A stretch of DNA of 64,000 bases from Pseudomonadales bacterium (GTDB lineage: Bacteria; Pseudomonadota; Gammaproteobacteria; Pseudomonadales; Azotimanducaceae), in assembly GCA_022827245.1 (NCBI GenBank), contig JAJDTI010000001.1, positions 35,311-99,310 of the forward strand, in the 5' to 3' direction. Below the pieces are notes generated by a model. It saw nothing but the letters and a program-made list of their open reading frames with translations, ran no database searches and had not been told where the DNA came from. Position numbers and translations under genes: made by a program. Of the stretch, positions 56,182 through 64,000 are shown one piece after another. How positions within the stretch are numbered: position 1 is the stretch's first letter; each line of letters starts with the position of its first letter.

Positions 56182-57285
56182 ATGCCTGAATCCCTGTCAC
56201 CAGAACTCGAGCGGCTCCGCGACGACACGGACGCCCTCGCCCGCGAGGTACTCGCCCCCCTCGCGGCCGACGCGGCCGCCAACCGGGCACGGATCGTCGC
56301 GGCGTCGAAGGAGGCCGGCCTGTTCACGATGACCCAGCCCAGGGCCTTCGGCGGCACAGAGGCGACCACCCTGGCCCTGACCGTCGTGCGGGATACGCTC
56401 GGCAGCCACAACATGACCCACCTCCCGGTGTTCGGACCCGGACCCGGCGTTCTCGCGGGCGCCGGAGAGCCGATCGCGAGCCGTTACCTCGGCCCGCTCA
56501 TGGCGGGCGCGAAGCGCGGATCCTTCGGCTTCACCGAACCGGACGACGCCGAGCGCGCCACCTGGGGCCGCCTCGACGGCGACACGCTCACGGTGAGCGG
56601 CCAGAAGTCCTACGTCACCGGCGGCGCGGACGCGGACTTCATCAACGCGCTCGTCGAGATCGAGGACGTGGGACCGGCCATGGTCGTGATCGACACCGAC
56701 CGCGACGGAGTGCGTATCCGCGACCGCTTCGGCTCCCTGGACGGCACCCACCACACGTACTTCGAGTTCGACGACGTGGCGGTGCCCGCCGCCAACATCG
56801 TCGGCAAGCCCGGCGACGGCCTGCCGCGCGCGCTGCGGCAGATCGGCGACACGCGTGTCGCCTTCGCCGCGGAGTCGGTCGGCCTCATGCGGTGGGTCCT
56901 CGACTTCGTCACCACGCACCTCGAGGCGCCCCATCGCAGCGGCGCGCCGCTCGGCGCACGCGAAGGGGTGCGGCTGCGCTACGCCGACCTGCGCATCCAG
57001 GCCTACGCCGCCCGTTCGATGGTCTACCGGACCGCGCGCCTCGCCGACGCCGGCGAGAACGTCGTCAACGAGGGCATCGCCTGCAAGGTGTTCGCCACGG
57101 AGACCGTCGGGAACGTGGTGGACACGGCGATACAACTCGTCGGCGGCAAGGCGCTGACGATCGGCCACCCCCTGGAGCAGCTCTACCGGAGGGTCCGGGC
57201 GCTGCGGCTCGCCGAGGGGGCGAGCGACATCCTGCGGCTTAACTTGGCGCGGGGTCGGCTGGATCTCAAGAAAGGGCGAGTTTGA
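56182..57285 (+). CDS. acyl-CoA dehydrogenase family protein
   Basis: FGFTEPDDAERATWGRLDGDTLTVSGQKSYVTGG; QLVGGKALTIGHPLEQLYRRVRALRLAEGASDILRLNLAR. Confidence 0.92.
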   Translation: MPESLSPELERLRDDTDALAREVLAPLAADAAANRARIVAASKEAGLFTMTQPRAFGGTEATTLALTVVRDTLGSHNMTHLPVFGPGPGVLAGAGEPIASRYLGPLMAGAKRGSFGFTEPDDAERATWGRLDGDTLTVSGQKSYVTGGADADFINALVEIEDVGPAMVVIDTDRDGVRIRDRFGSLDGTHHTYFEFDDVAVPAANIVGKPGDGLPRALRQIGDTRVAFAAESVGLMRWVLDFVTTHLEAPHRSGAPLGAREGVRLRYADLRIQAYAARSMVYRTARLADAGENVVNEGIACKVFATETVGNVVDTAIQLVGGKALTIGHPLEQLYRRVRALRLAEGASDILRLNLARGRLDLKKGRV

Positions 57286-57354
57286 CCCTACGGTCCGGCG
57301 CCTCCCCCAACCACCGCGCCGGCGTCATACTTCGTTGCGACGGTGGAGCGTCAT

Positions 57355-57516
57355 ATGTACACCACCCATCTACGTAAGGTCGGCGGCTCCGTCATGTTCG
57401 TGGTGCCTCCCGCGCTACTCGATGCTCTGGGGCTTCGCGCCGGGGTCAAGGTCGACATCGGAGTCGACGGCGGTCGGCTTGTCGTAGTGCCGAGAACGCG
57501 TCCGAGTACACCCTGA
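57355..57516 (+). CDS. AbrB/MazE-like antitoxin
   Basis: MYTTHLRKVGGSVMFVVPPALLDALGLRAGVKVDIGVDGGRLVVVPRTRPSTP; below ORF-track length cut-off. Confidence 0.75.
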   Translation: MYTTHLRKVGGSVMFVVPPALLDALGLRAGVKVDIGVDGGRLVVVPRTRPSTP

Positions 57517-57523
57517 ACGAGTG

Positions 57524-57685
57524 ATGGCGCTGCAGGCTGGCAGGCGTCAGCTCGATTACACGACTTGGGATGAACGGAAGGCCGAGTACATTGGCGCCGT
57601 TCAGGCAGGTATGACCGACTATGGGCCCATGATCGGGTTGGTCAGGCGAGTGTTACGCGAGACGGCAGGGAACGCAGATGATTGA
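57524..57685 (+). pseudogene. Fic-family toxin C-terminal remnant (mobile mystery protein B-like)
   Basis: MALQAGRRQLDYTTWDERKAEYIGAVQAGMTDYGPMIGLVRRVLRETAGNADD; only the Fic C-terminal tail remains. Confidence 0.5.
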
Positions 57686-57821
57686 TCCTCTCTTCGATCT
57701 CGCGCACCGGTTTGCCCGTCTCGATCGCCGTCGAACTGGCCACGCTGCGAATCGTCTGCCGGGCCGCCTTCGCAGCGTCGCGCAGGTGAGGGTTGGTCGC
57801 GGAAAGCGTCTTGCGTTTCAC
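57642..57821 (-). CDS. small hypothetical (antitoxin-like) protein
   Basis: MKRKTLSATNPHLRDAAKAARQTIRSVASSTAIETGKPVREIEERINHLRSLPSRVTLA from GTG. Confidence 0.5.
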   Translation of the reverse strand: MKRKTLSATNPHLRDAAKAARQTIRSVASSTAIETGKPVREIEERINHLRSLPSRVTLA

Positions 57822-57845
57822 GTCCCCATTGTAGCCGAAGCGCTC

Positions 57846-58418
57846 CTACCCCCCGTACCGCTCCCGGTTCTCCTCCCTGCTCGCCGCGCTCTTGCGCAGC
57901 AGCACGAACACGGCGCCGGTGCCGCCTTGCCGCGGCGGCGCGCTCGAGCAGGCGATGACCTCCGGCGCCTGCCGCATCCAGTGCGCGACGTAGCTCTTCA
58001 TCCGTGCCGGGGTCGCGCTCCTGATGCCGCGGCCGTGCAGGATCGCGACGCAACGCCAGCCTCGCCCGCGGGACACGGCGAGGAAGCGGTAGACCTCCTG
58101 TCGCGCCTCCTCGATGGTGCGCCGGTGCAGGTCTAGCCGTCCTTCCACCTCATAGCCGCCGCCCTTCAGCTTCTGGAACACGGCGGGCTGCACGCCGTCC
58201 TTCTTCCACTCGAACCGTTCGTACGGATCCATGGCCCGAACCTCCCCGGTGTAGAGGTAGTTCGGATCCGGTTCGAGCTCCCGCGCCACGGCCGCGTCCC
58301 GGCGCCACTTCTGCCCCGGCGTCGGCGCCCCGGGGGGTGCGTTCGGCTGGCGGCGAGAGTCGAGGCGCTCGACTCCGTCCAGGGCCTCCATGGCCTCGCG
58401 GAGTACCTCGTCGGTCAC
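57846..58418 (-). CDS. Smr/MutS-C domain protein (SmrA/SmrB-like)
   Basis: LDLHRRTIEEARQEVYRFLAVSRGRGWRCVAILHGRGIRS. Confidence 0.88.
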   Translation of the reverse strand: MTDEVLREAMEALDGVERLDSRRQPNAPPGAPTPGQKWRRDAAVARELEPDPNYLYTGEVRAMDPYERFEWKKDGVQPAVFQKLKGGGYEVEGRLDLHRRTIEEARQEVYRFLAVSRGRGWRCVAILHGRGIRSATPARMKSYVAHWMRQAPEVIACSSAPPRQGGTGAVFVLLRKSAASREENRERYGG

Positions 58419-59227
58419 GGGGCGATGGACGGATAGCGCGCCGAGCGCGTGCCGGGGATGGGCCGGTTGTCCGCATCGTGATAGGTGAACACGACCGACA
58501 GCTTCACGCGGTCCGTGTCGTTGCTGCCGGCGGCATGGAAGAGGCGGCAGTGGAAGAAGAGCACGTCGCCGGCTTCGAGTTCGAGCGGGATCGCCGCGTC
58601 GATCAGCCGCGCGTTCTCGGGGGACTCCGGACGCAGGAACAGGTCCCGGTCCAGCCGCCCGCGGCCCACGTGCAGCGCGTGGCTGCCCGGAATCACCCAC
58701 AGCGCGCCGTTCGTCGCCGTCTCCGGCCCGAGCGCCAGCCACACCGAAACGAGGTCGGGACGCTCGAACGACCAGTAGCGGATGTCGTGGTGCCACAGGG
58801 TGGCGCTGCCGTACCCCGGGTGCTTCGTCATGACGCAGTTGTGGTGGCACTGGGACAGCAGCATGCGCTGGCCGCCGGTCAAGGCGGACAGCGTCGCTCG
58901 CACCCCGGCGTCCGTCGCCCACCGACGGAACTCCGCGCCGCGCGCGTATGCGTTGAGCAGCCGCCGCGGCGTGTCTCCGCCGCGGGCGCCGCGGGCGGCG
59001 GGAGCGCCCGGGTAGCCGACATCGGCTTCGAACTCGGCCGGGCCGACCAGCGGGTCGAGCGCGGCTTCCGCCGCCGCCGCCATGCCGGCGCAGGCGTCCG
59101 GCGGCGCCAGTCCGCGCACGACGACGTAGCCGTCGCGGGCGAACGCGGCTGCACCTGCGTCGGGAATGGCGGCGTCCGGAACGGCGGTGTCGGCGGTCGA
59201 TGGACGCGCGGCCAGGCGGTCGGGCAT
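58415..59227 (-). CDS. phytanoyl-CoA dioxygenase family protein
   Basis: FARDGYVVVRGL; LWHHDIRYW; NGALWVIPGSHALHVGRG; ELEAGDVLFFHCRLFHAAGSN. Confidence 0.9.
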   Translation of the reverse strand: MPDRLAARPSTADTAVPDAAIPDAGAAAFARDGYVVVRGLAPPDACAGMAAAAEAALDPLVGPAEFEADVGYPGAPAARGARGGDTPRRLLNAYARGAEFRRWATDAGVRATLSALTGGQRMLLSQCHHNCVMTKHPGYGSATLWHHDIRYWSFERPDLVSVWLALGPETATNGALWVIPGSHALHVGRGRLDRDLFLRPESPENARLIDAAIPLELEAGDVLFFHCRLFHAAGSNDTDRVKLSVVFTYHDADNRPIPGTRSARYPSIAP

Positions 59228-59339
59228 TGCCGGAGGCCATCGGTTAAGATGCGCGCACTGTACGTTACTTTTCGTATCGTCACTAGCGCGCGACCAACGA
59301 GTCACCAGCGAGTCGACGCGCCCGGAGCGGTACCCGAAA

Positions 59340-60506
59340 ATGCACGGTTTCCTGAAGGTCCTCCTCCCCGTCGTTTTCCTGGCGGTCGCCGTCGGCGCCT
59401 CCTTCGTCATGATCCAGTCGCGGCCGGAAGCGATGCAGAAGCCCGCACCGCCGCCCTCGCTGCTCGTTTCCGTCGCCGTCGCCGAGCGCGAGCCCGTCCG
59501 TTTCACCGTCTCCTCCCGCGGCTCCGTGTCGCCGCGCACGGAGACGACCCTGGTGTCGGAGGTCGCCGGACAGATCGTGGAGGTGTCCCCCGCGTTCGTC
59601 AGCGGCGGATTCTTCAAGCGCGGCGACGTGCTCATCCGCATGGACCCGCGGATCTACGAGGCGAGCGTGAAACGCGCCCGCGCCGAGGTCGCCAAGGCCC
59701 GCACGCAGGTCGCGACCGAACACGCCCTCGCCGGCTATGCGCTCGAGGACTGGCAGCGGCTGCAGCGGCTGGACGCGGCCCGGGGGCCCGCCTCGGACCT
59801 CACGCTGCGCAAGCCGCAACTGCAGCAGGCGCTCGCCGAACTCGAATCGAAGAACGCCGAGTACGACAAGGCGCGGGAGGACCTGCGGCGCACCGTCATC
59901 CGCGCGCCTTACGACGGCATGATCCGCGAGAAGATCGCCGATGTCGGCCAGTTCGTGAACGTCGGCGCGCAACTGGCGCGCGCCTTCGCCGTGGACCGCG
60001 CCGAGGTGCGCCTGCCCCTGACGCAGCAGGACCTGCGCTACCTGGACCTCGAGCGTCTTGAGGGCGGGGGGACGCTACCGGTCACGCTGCACGCCCGGTT
60101 CGGTGACGACGCCTTCTCGCGGACCGCGCAGGTGGTGCGTTCCGAAGGCGTGTTCGACGCGGCGAGCCGCGTGCTCTACGTGGTCGCCCAGGTCGACGAC
60201 CCCTACGACCTGAACCGCGCGCCCGAGGAGCCGGCCCGGCCCCTGCGCATCGGGACGTTCGTGGCGGCGGAGATCGCCGGCACGGCGGGCGGCGACCTGT
60301 TCGCCCTGCCCCGGCACGCCCTGGTACGGGGAACCACCGTCTGGGTCGTCGACGATGCCCTCGCCATCCACCCCCACGAAGTGGACGTGGTGCGCACGGA
60401 CGACGAGTTCGCCTACATCGCCGCCGGAATCGCCGACGGCGACCGCTATGTCACCACCCCCATCGACCAGCCGCTCCCCGGCATGAAGGTGCGGCTGGGT
60501 GGCTGA
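59340..60506 (+). CDS. efflux RND transporter periplasmic adaptor subunit
   Basis: SRGSVSPRTETTLVSEVAGQIVEVSPAFVSGGFFKRGDVLIRMDPRIYEASVKRARAEVAKA; VIRAPYDGMIREK. Confidence 0.92.
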   Translation: MHGFLKVLLPVVFLAVAVGASFVMIQSRPEAMQKPAPPPSLLVSVAVAEREPVRFTVSSRGSVSPRTETTLVSEVAGQIVEVSPAFVSGGFFKRGDVLIRMDPRIYEASVKRARAEVAKARTQVATEHALAGYALEDWQRLQRLDAARGPASDLTLRKPQLQQALAELESKNAEYDKAREDLRRTVIRAPYDGMIREKIADVGQFVNVGAQLARAFAVDRAEVRLPLTQQDLRYLDLERLEGGGTLPVTLHARFGDDAFSRTAQVVRSEGVFDAASRVLYVVAQVDDPYDLNRAPEEPARPLRIGTFVAAEIAGTAGGDLFALPRHALVRGTTVWVVDDALAIHPHEVDVVRTDDEFAYIAAGIADGDRYVTTPIDQPLPGMKVRLGG

Positions 60507-63500
60507 CCCCCAAGGCGGGTCGTTCCCACTCGAGGACGAACCCGAGGTCCGCGGCCTGATCGGCTGGTTCGCCACCAACCACGTGGCGGCCAACCTGCTG
60601 ATGTTCCTGATCATCGGCGGGGGCATCTGGGGCCTCATCGTCGTCAAGAAGGAGAGCTTCCCCGAGTTCAACTTCGGCCAGATCACCGTGGCCGTCCCCT
60701 ATCTCGGCGCCGCGCCCCAGGAGGTCGAGGAAGGCGTCGTCGTCAAGATCGAGGAGGCCATCGAGTCCATCCAGGGCATTCGCCGCGTCGACTCCATCGC
60801 CTTCGAAGGCATGGGCCAGGTCATGATCGAGGTCCAGGAAGGCCACGACGTGGCGGACGTGACCGACGAGGTGAAGCTCGCGGTGGACGGCATCTCCACG
60901 TTCCCGGCCGAAACCGAGAGGCCGGTCATCTCGAAGTACACGCACCGGCGCGGCGTGCTCAACCTGCAGGTGCACGGAGCCCTCGACGAGGCTTCCCTGA
61001 AGCAGCTCACGGAGCGCATCCGGGAGGAAGTCATCGCGCTGCCGGAAGTGTCCTACGCGGAGGTGATGGGCTCGCGGCCGTTCGAAATCTCGATCGAGAT
61101 TTCCGAACACACCCTGCGCCAGTACGGCCTCACGCTGGACCAGGTCGCCCGCGCGGTCCGCGGCTGGTCGATCGACCTGCCCGGCGGGGCGATCCGTTCG
61201 GAGGCCGGGGACATCCGCCTGCGCGCCAAGGGGCAGGCCTACACCGGTACCGAGTTCGAGGCGATCGTGCTGCTGACCCGGCCGGACGGGACCCGCGTCA
61301 CCCTCGGCGACATCGCGACCATCACGGACGGGTTCGCGGAGGTGGAGAGCTTCGCCTTCTTCAACGGCGAACCGAGCTTCGGCATCAGCGTCATGTCGAC
61401 GAAAGAAGAGAACGAGATCGAGATCAGCGAGGCAGTGCACCGCTTCGTGGACGAGCGCCAGGCCACCCTGCCGGACGGCGTCGGTCTCACGGCCTGGGCG
61501 GACGGCTCGTTCTACCTGAAGGGCCGCCTCAACATGATGCTCGAGAACATGGCGATGGGCGCGGTGCTGGTGTTCGTCATCCTGGGCATCTTCCTGCACA
61601 TGAAGATCGCGGCCTGGGTAATCATCGGGCTGCCGGTGGCCTTCCTCGGCGCCTTCATGATGCTGCCCGTCCCGTTCGTGGACGTGTCGATCAACATCAT
61701 GAGCCTGTTCGCGTTCATCCTGGTCCTCGGCATCGTCGTGGACGACGCGATCATCATCGCGGAGAGCGCCTACACCTATACCGAGGAACGGGGCTACACG
61801 CCGGCCAACATCGTCGCCGGCGCGCGCCGGGTCGCGGTGCCCGCCACGTTCGGCGTGCTGACGACGGTCATGGCGTTCCTGCCGATGCTGCTGGTCACCG
61901 GGCCGATGTCGACCGTCAACGGCGCGATCGGCTGGGTGGTGGTGTTCTGCCTGCTCTTCTCCCTCGTCGAATCGAAGCTCATCCTGCCGTCCCATCTGGC
62001 GGTGATGAAGTCCTCGCACGGACCGAAAGCCGGCTTCGCCGACCGGGTCGACCGGGGGCTCAAGTGGGTCATCGAGAACGTCTATGCGCCGATCCTCGAA
62101 CGGGCCATCGAGTTCCGCTACGCGACCCTGGCCTTCTTCGTCGGGCTCCTCATCCTGGCCGGCGGGCTCGTCGCCAGCGGCCTGGTGCGCTTCGTCTTCT
62201 TCCCCGAGATGGACGCGGACTTCGTCGTCGCCCAGGTGGAACTGCAGGAAGGGGCGCCCGAGTCGCTCATCCGGGACATCGTGGAGGAGATGGACGCGGG
62301 ACTGCGCGCGGTGAACGAGGACATCAAGGCCGAGCGGAACATCGACGTGGACGTCGCCCAGTCCCTGTTCGCCTACGTGTGGGAGGGGGCCAAGGCGCGC
62401 ATGCAGGTGGAGCTCGACAGGAGCGAGGACCGCCCGGTGAGCCCCAAGGAAGTGGAGCAGCGCTGGCGCGACAAGGTCGGGGAGATCGCCGGGACGAAGG
62501 AACTCAAGTTCTACTCCAGCATGCACATGGGGGGCGATGCGCCCATCCAGATCTCGCTCAAGGGCAACAACCACCGCCTCGTCGAGGAGGCGGCGGTGGA
62601 ACTCGTCGACCACCTGCGCACGTACGAAGGCCTCTACGAGATCAAGAGCAGCGCCAGCGCCGGTCCCGAAGAGCTCAAGCTGCGCATCCGCCCGGAGGCC
62701 GACGCCCTCGGCGTCACGCTGGCCGACCTCGCCCGCCAGGTTCGCGAGGCCTTCTACGGGGCCGAAGCGCAGCGCATCCAGCGCGGCGACGACGAGGTGA
62801 AAGTGATGGTCCGCTACCCCCGCGCGGAGCGGAAGTCCATCGGCAACCTCGAGAACATGTGGATCCGCACGCCCGACGGCCGGGAGGTCCCGTTCGGCGC
62901 CGTGGGCGAGTACGAGATCGTCCAGGGCTACAACGCCATCACGCGCACGGACGGACAGACCGCCGTGACCGTCAAGGCCAACGCCGACCTGGCCGTGGCC
63001 GAGCCGATGCGGGTGGTGGCGCAGGTGACCGAGGAGTTCATGCCGACGCTCCTGAGCCGCTATCCGGGCGTGACCTACGACCTCACCGGCAGTTCCCGGG
63101 AGGAACGGATGTCCCTGGAGGCGATGGGCTACGCGTATCTCGCGGCGCTGTTCGGCATCTACGCCCTGATGGCGATTCCCCTCAAGTCCTACGTGCAGCC
63201 GCTCATCGTGATGACGGCCATCCCGTTCGGCATCATCGGCGCCGTCATCGGGCACCTGCTGCTCGGCTTGACCCTCAACGCAGTGTCGCTGATCGGCATC
63301 ATTGCGCTGTCCGGCGTCGTGGTGAACGACAGTCTCATCATGGTGCACTTCGTGAACCGCGCGGTGTCCCTCGGCGCCTCGCCGGCGAGCGCCGCCTTCG
63401 AGTCCGGCAAGGGCCGGTTCCGGGCGATCCTCCTGACGTCCCTGACGACGTTCTTCGGCCTCGTCCCGATCCTCGCCGCCGGCGGCATGCAGGCGTCGAT

Positions 63501-63651
63501 GGTCGTCCCGATGGCGGTCTCGCTCGCGTTCGGGATCGTCTTCGCCACCGTCATCACGCTGATCCTGGTGCCATGCCTGTACAACATCGTGGATGACTTC
63601 AGGCGCGCCACGCACCTGGCGCCGCGGGTGACGGCGGCGCCGGGGGGCTGA
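60499..63651 (+). CDS. efflux RND transporter permease subunit
   Basis: FATNHVAANLLMFLIIGGGIWGL, VPYLGAAPQEVEEGVVVKIEEAI, FILVLGIVVDDAIIIAES. Confidence 0.95.
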   Translation: MADPQGGSFPLEDEPEVRGLIGWFATNHVAANLLMFLIIGGGIWGLIVVKKESFPEFNFGQITVAVPYLGAAPQEVEEGVVVKIEEAIESIQGIRRVDSIAFEGMGQVMIEVQEGHDVADVTDEVKLAVDGISTFPAETERPVISKYTHRRGVLNLQVHGALDEASLKQLTERIREEVIALPEVSYAEVMGSRPFEISIEISEHTLRQYGLTLDQVARAVRGWSIDLPGGAIRSEAGDIRLRAKGQAYTGTEFEAIVLLTRPDGTRVTLGDIATITDGFAEVESFAFFNGEPSFGISVMSTKEENEIEISEAVHRFVDERQATLPDGVGLTAWADGSFYLKGRLNMMLENMAMGAVLVFVILGIFLHMKIAAWVIIGLPVAFLGAFMMLPVPFVDVSINIMSLFAFILVLGIVVDDAIIIAESAYTYTEERGYTPANIVAGARRVAVPATFGVLTTVMAFLPMLLVTGPMSTVNGAIGWVVVFCLLFSLVESKLILPSHLAVMKSSHGPKAGFADRVDRGLKWVIENVYAPILERAIEFRYATLAFFVGLLILAGGLVASGLVRFVFFPEMDADFVVAQVELQEGAPESLIRDIVEEMDAGLRAVNEDIKAERNIDVDVAQSLFAYVWEGAKARMQVELDRSEDRPVSPKEVEQRWRDKVGEIAGTKELKFYSSMHMGGDAPIQISLKGNNHRLVEEAAVELVDHLRTYEGLYEIKSSASAGPEELKLRIRPEADALGVTLADLARQVREAFYGAEAQRIQRGDDEVKVMVRYPRAERKSIGNLENMWIRTPDGREVPFGAVGEYEIVQGYNAITRTDGQTAVTVKANADLAVAEPMRVVAQVTEEFMPTLLSRYPGVTYDLTGSSREERMSLEAMGYAYLAALFGIYALMAIPLKSYVQPLIVMTAIPFGIIGAVIGHLLLGLTLNAVSLIGIIALSGVVVNDSLIMVHFVNRAVSLGASPASAAFESGKGRFRAILLTSLTTFFGLVPILAAGGMQASMVVPMAVSLAFGIVFATVITLILVPCLYNIVDDFRRATHLAPRVTAAPGG

Positions 63652-63653
63652 CC

Positions 63654-64000
63654 ATGCGCGCCGCGCTCATGGAACGCGGACGCATCTGGGTCGAGGACCT
63701 GCCAGACCCGACGCCGGCCGAGGGCGAAGTCGTCGTGAAGTCCGTGGCCTGCGGCATCTGCGGTTCCGACCTCCACGCGGCGCGCCACACCGAGGAGTTC
63801 GTGGCGACGAGCATCGAGGCGGGCGGCGCCTTCAAGCTCACGACCTTCGACCCCGTCGTGCTCGGTCACGAGTTCTGCGCCGAGGTCATGGAGACGCGCG
63901 GCGACCTCCGGGCGGGAGACCTCGTCTGCTCGGTGCCCGCCCTGGACCGGCCGGTCACGGTGGGGGTCGGTTACTCGACCGAGGCGCCCGGGGGCTTCGG
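63654..64000 (+). CDS. zinc-binding alcohol dehydrogenase (partial, runs off window end)
   Basis: MRAALMERGRIWVEDLPDPTPAEGEVVVKSVACGICGSDLHAARH...VVLGHEFCAEV. Confidence 0.88.
   Translation, partial: MRAALMERGRIWVEDLPDPTPAEGEVVVKSVACGICGSDLHAARHTEEFVATSIEAGGAFKLTTFDPVVLGHEFCAEVMETRGDLRAGDLVCSVPALDRPVTVGVGYSTEAPGGF

Noticed and set aside
60451-63615. 1054-aa minus-strand ORF
   Set aside because: Antisense shadow of the RND permease with low-complexity His/Arg/Asp/Val composition, caused by high GC.
1-64000. CRISPR array, rRNA, tRNA (including tRNA-Sec), complete insertion sequence
   Set aside because: No repeat-spacer pattern, cloverleaf, rRNA segment or transposase was recognised; selA/selB/selC/selD were also not seen in this window and must be sought elsewhere in the genome.

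Overview
GC-rich, gene-dense bacterial chromosomal window, gammaproteobacterium-like by gene content. It carries about 55 protein genes. They include acyl-CoA/aromatic catabolism (CaiB, enoyl-CoA hydratases, acyl-CoA dehydrogenase, BVMO, Rieske oxygenase, haloalkane dehalogenase), ileS, ppx/ppk, idi, two RND efflux systems, a PspA/YjfI/YjfK operon, a SpeD/spermidine-synthase/DUF350 operon and several toxin-antitoxin loci. No rRNA, tRNA, CRISPR or complete IS was recognised. The most exciting signal is a two-gene operon on the minus strand (31075-33302) that ORF callers split into four fragments. Both genes carry an in-frame TGA exactly at a catalytic redox position. One is a peroxiredoxin/redoxin with FYRSAVW-U-PPCRVQLVELQ (normally ...WCPxC...), fused to a DsbD-N-like domain. 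The other is a double-domain AhpD/CMD-like protein with HNDCFY-U-ATGH (normally CFYC..H). Each TGA is followed at bacterial-SECIS distance by a stem-loop. This looks like a Sec-dependent AhpC/AhpD-type antioxidant pair. Other observations: a shared TetR-type operator linking a TonB receptor, Rieske oxygenase and frameshifted cytochrome; an intrinsic terminator in a 5' leader; a 578-bp tandem duplication breaking a MATE transporter; a palindromic repeat family that supplies TAG stop codons; and an IleRS with an altered HIGH motif.
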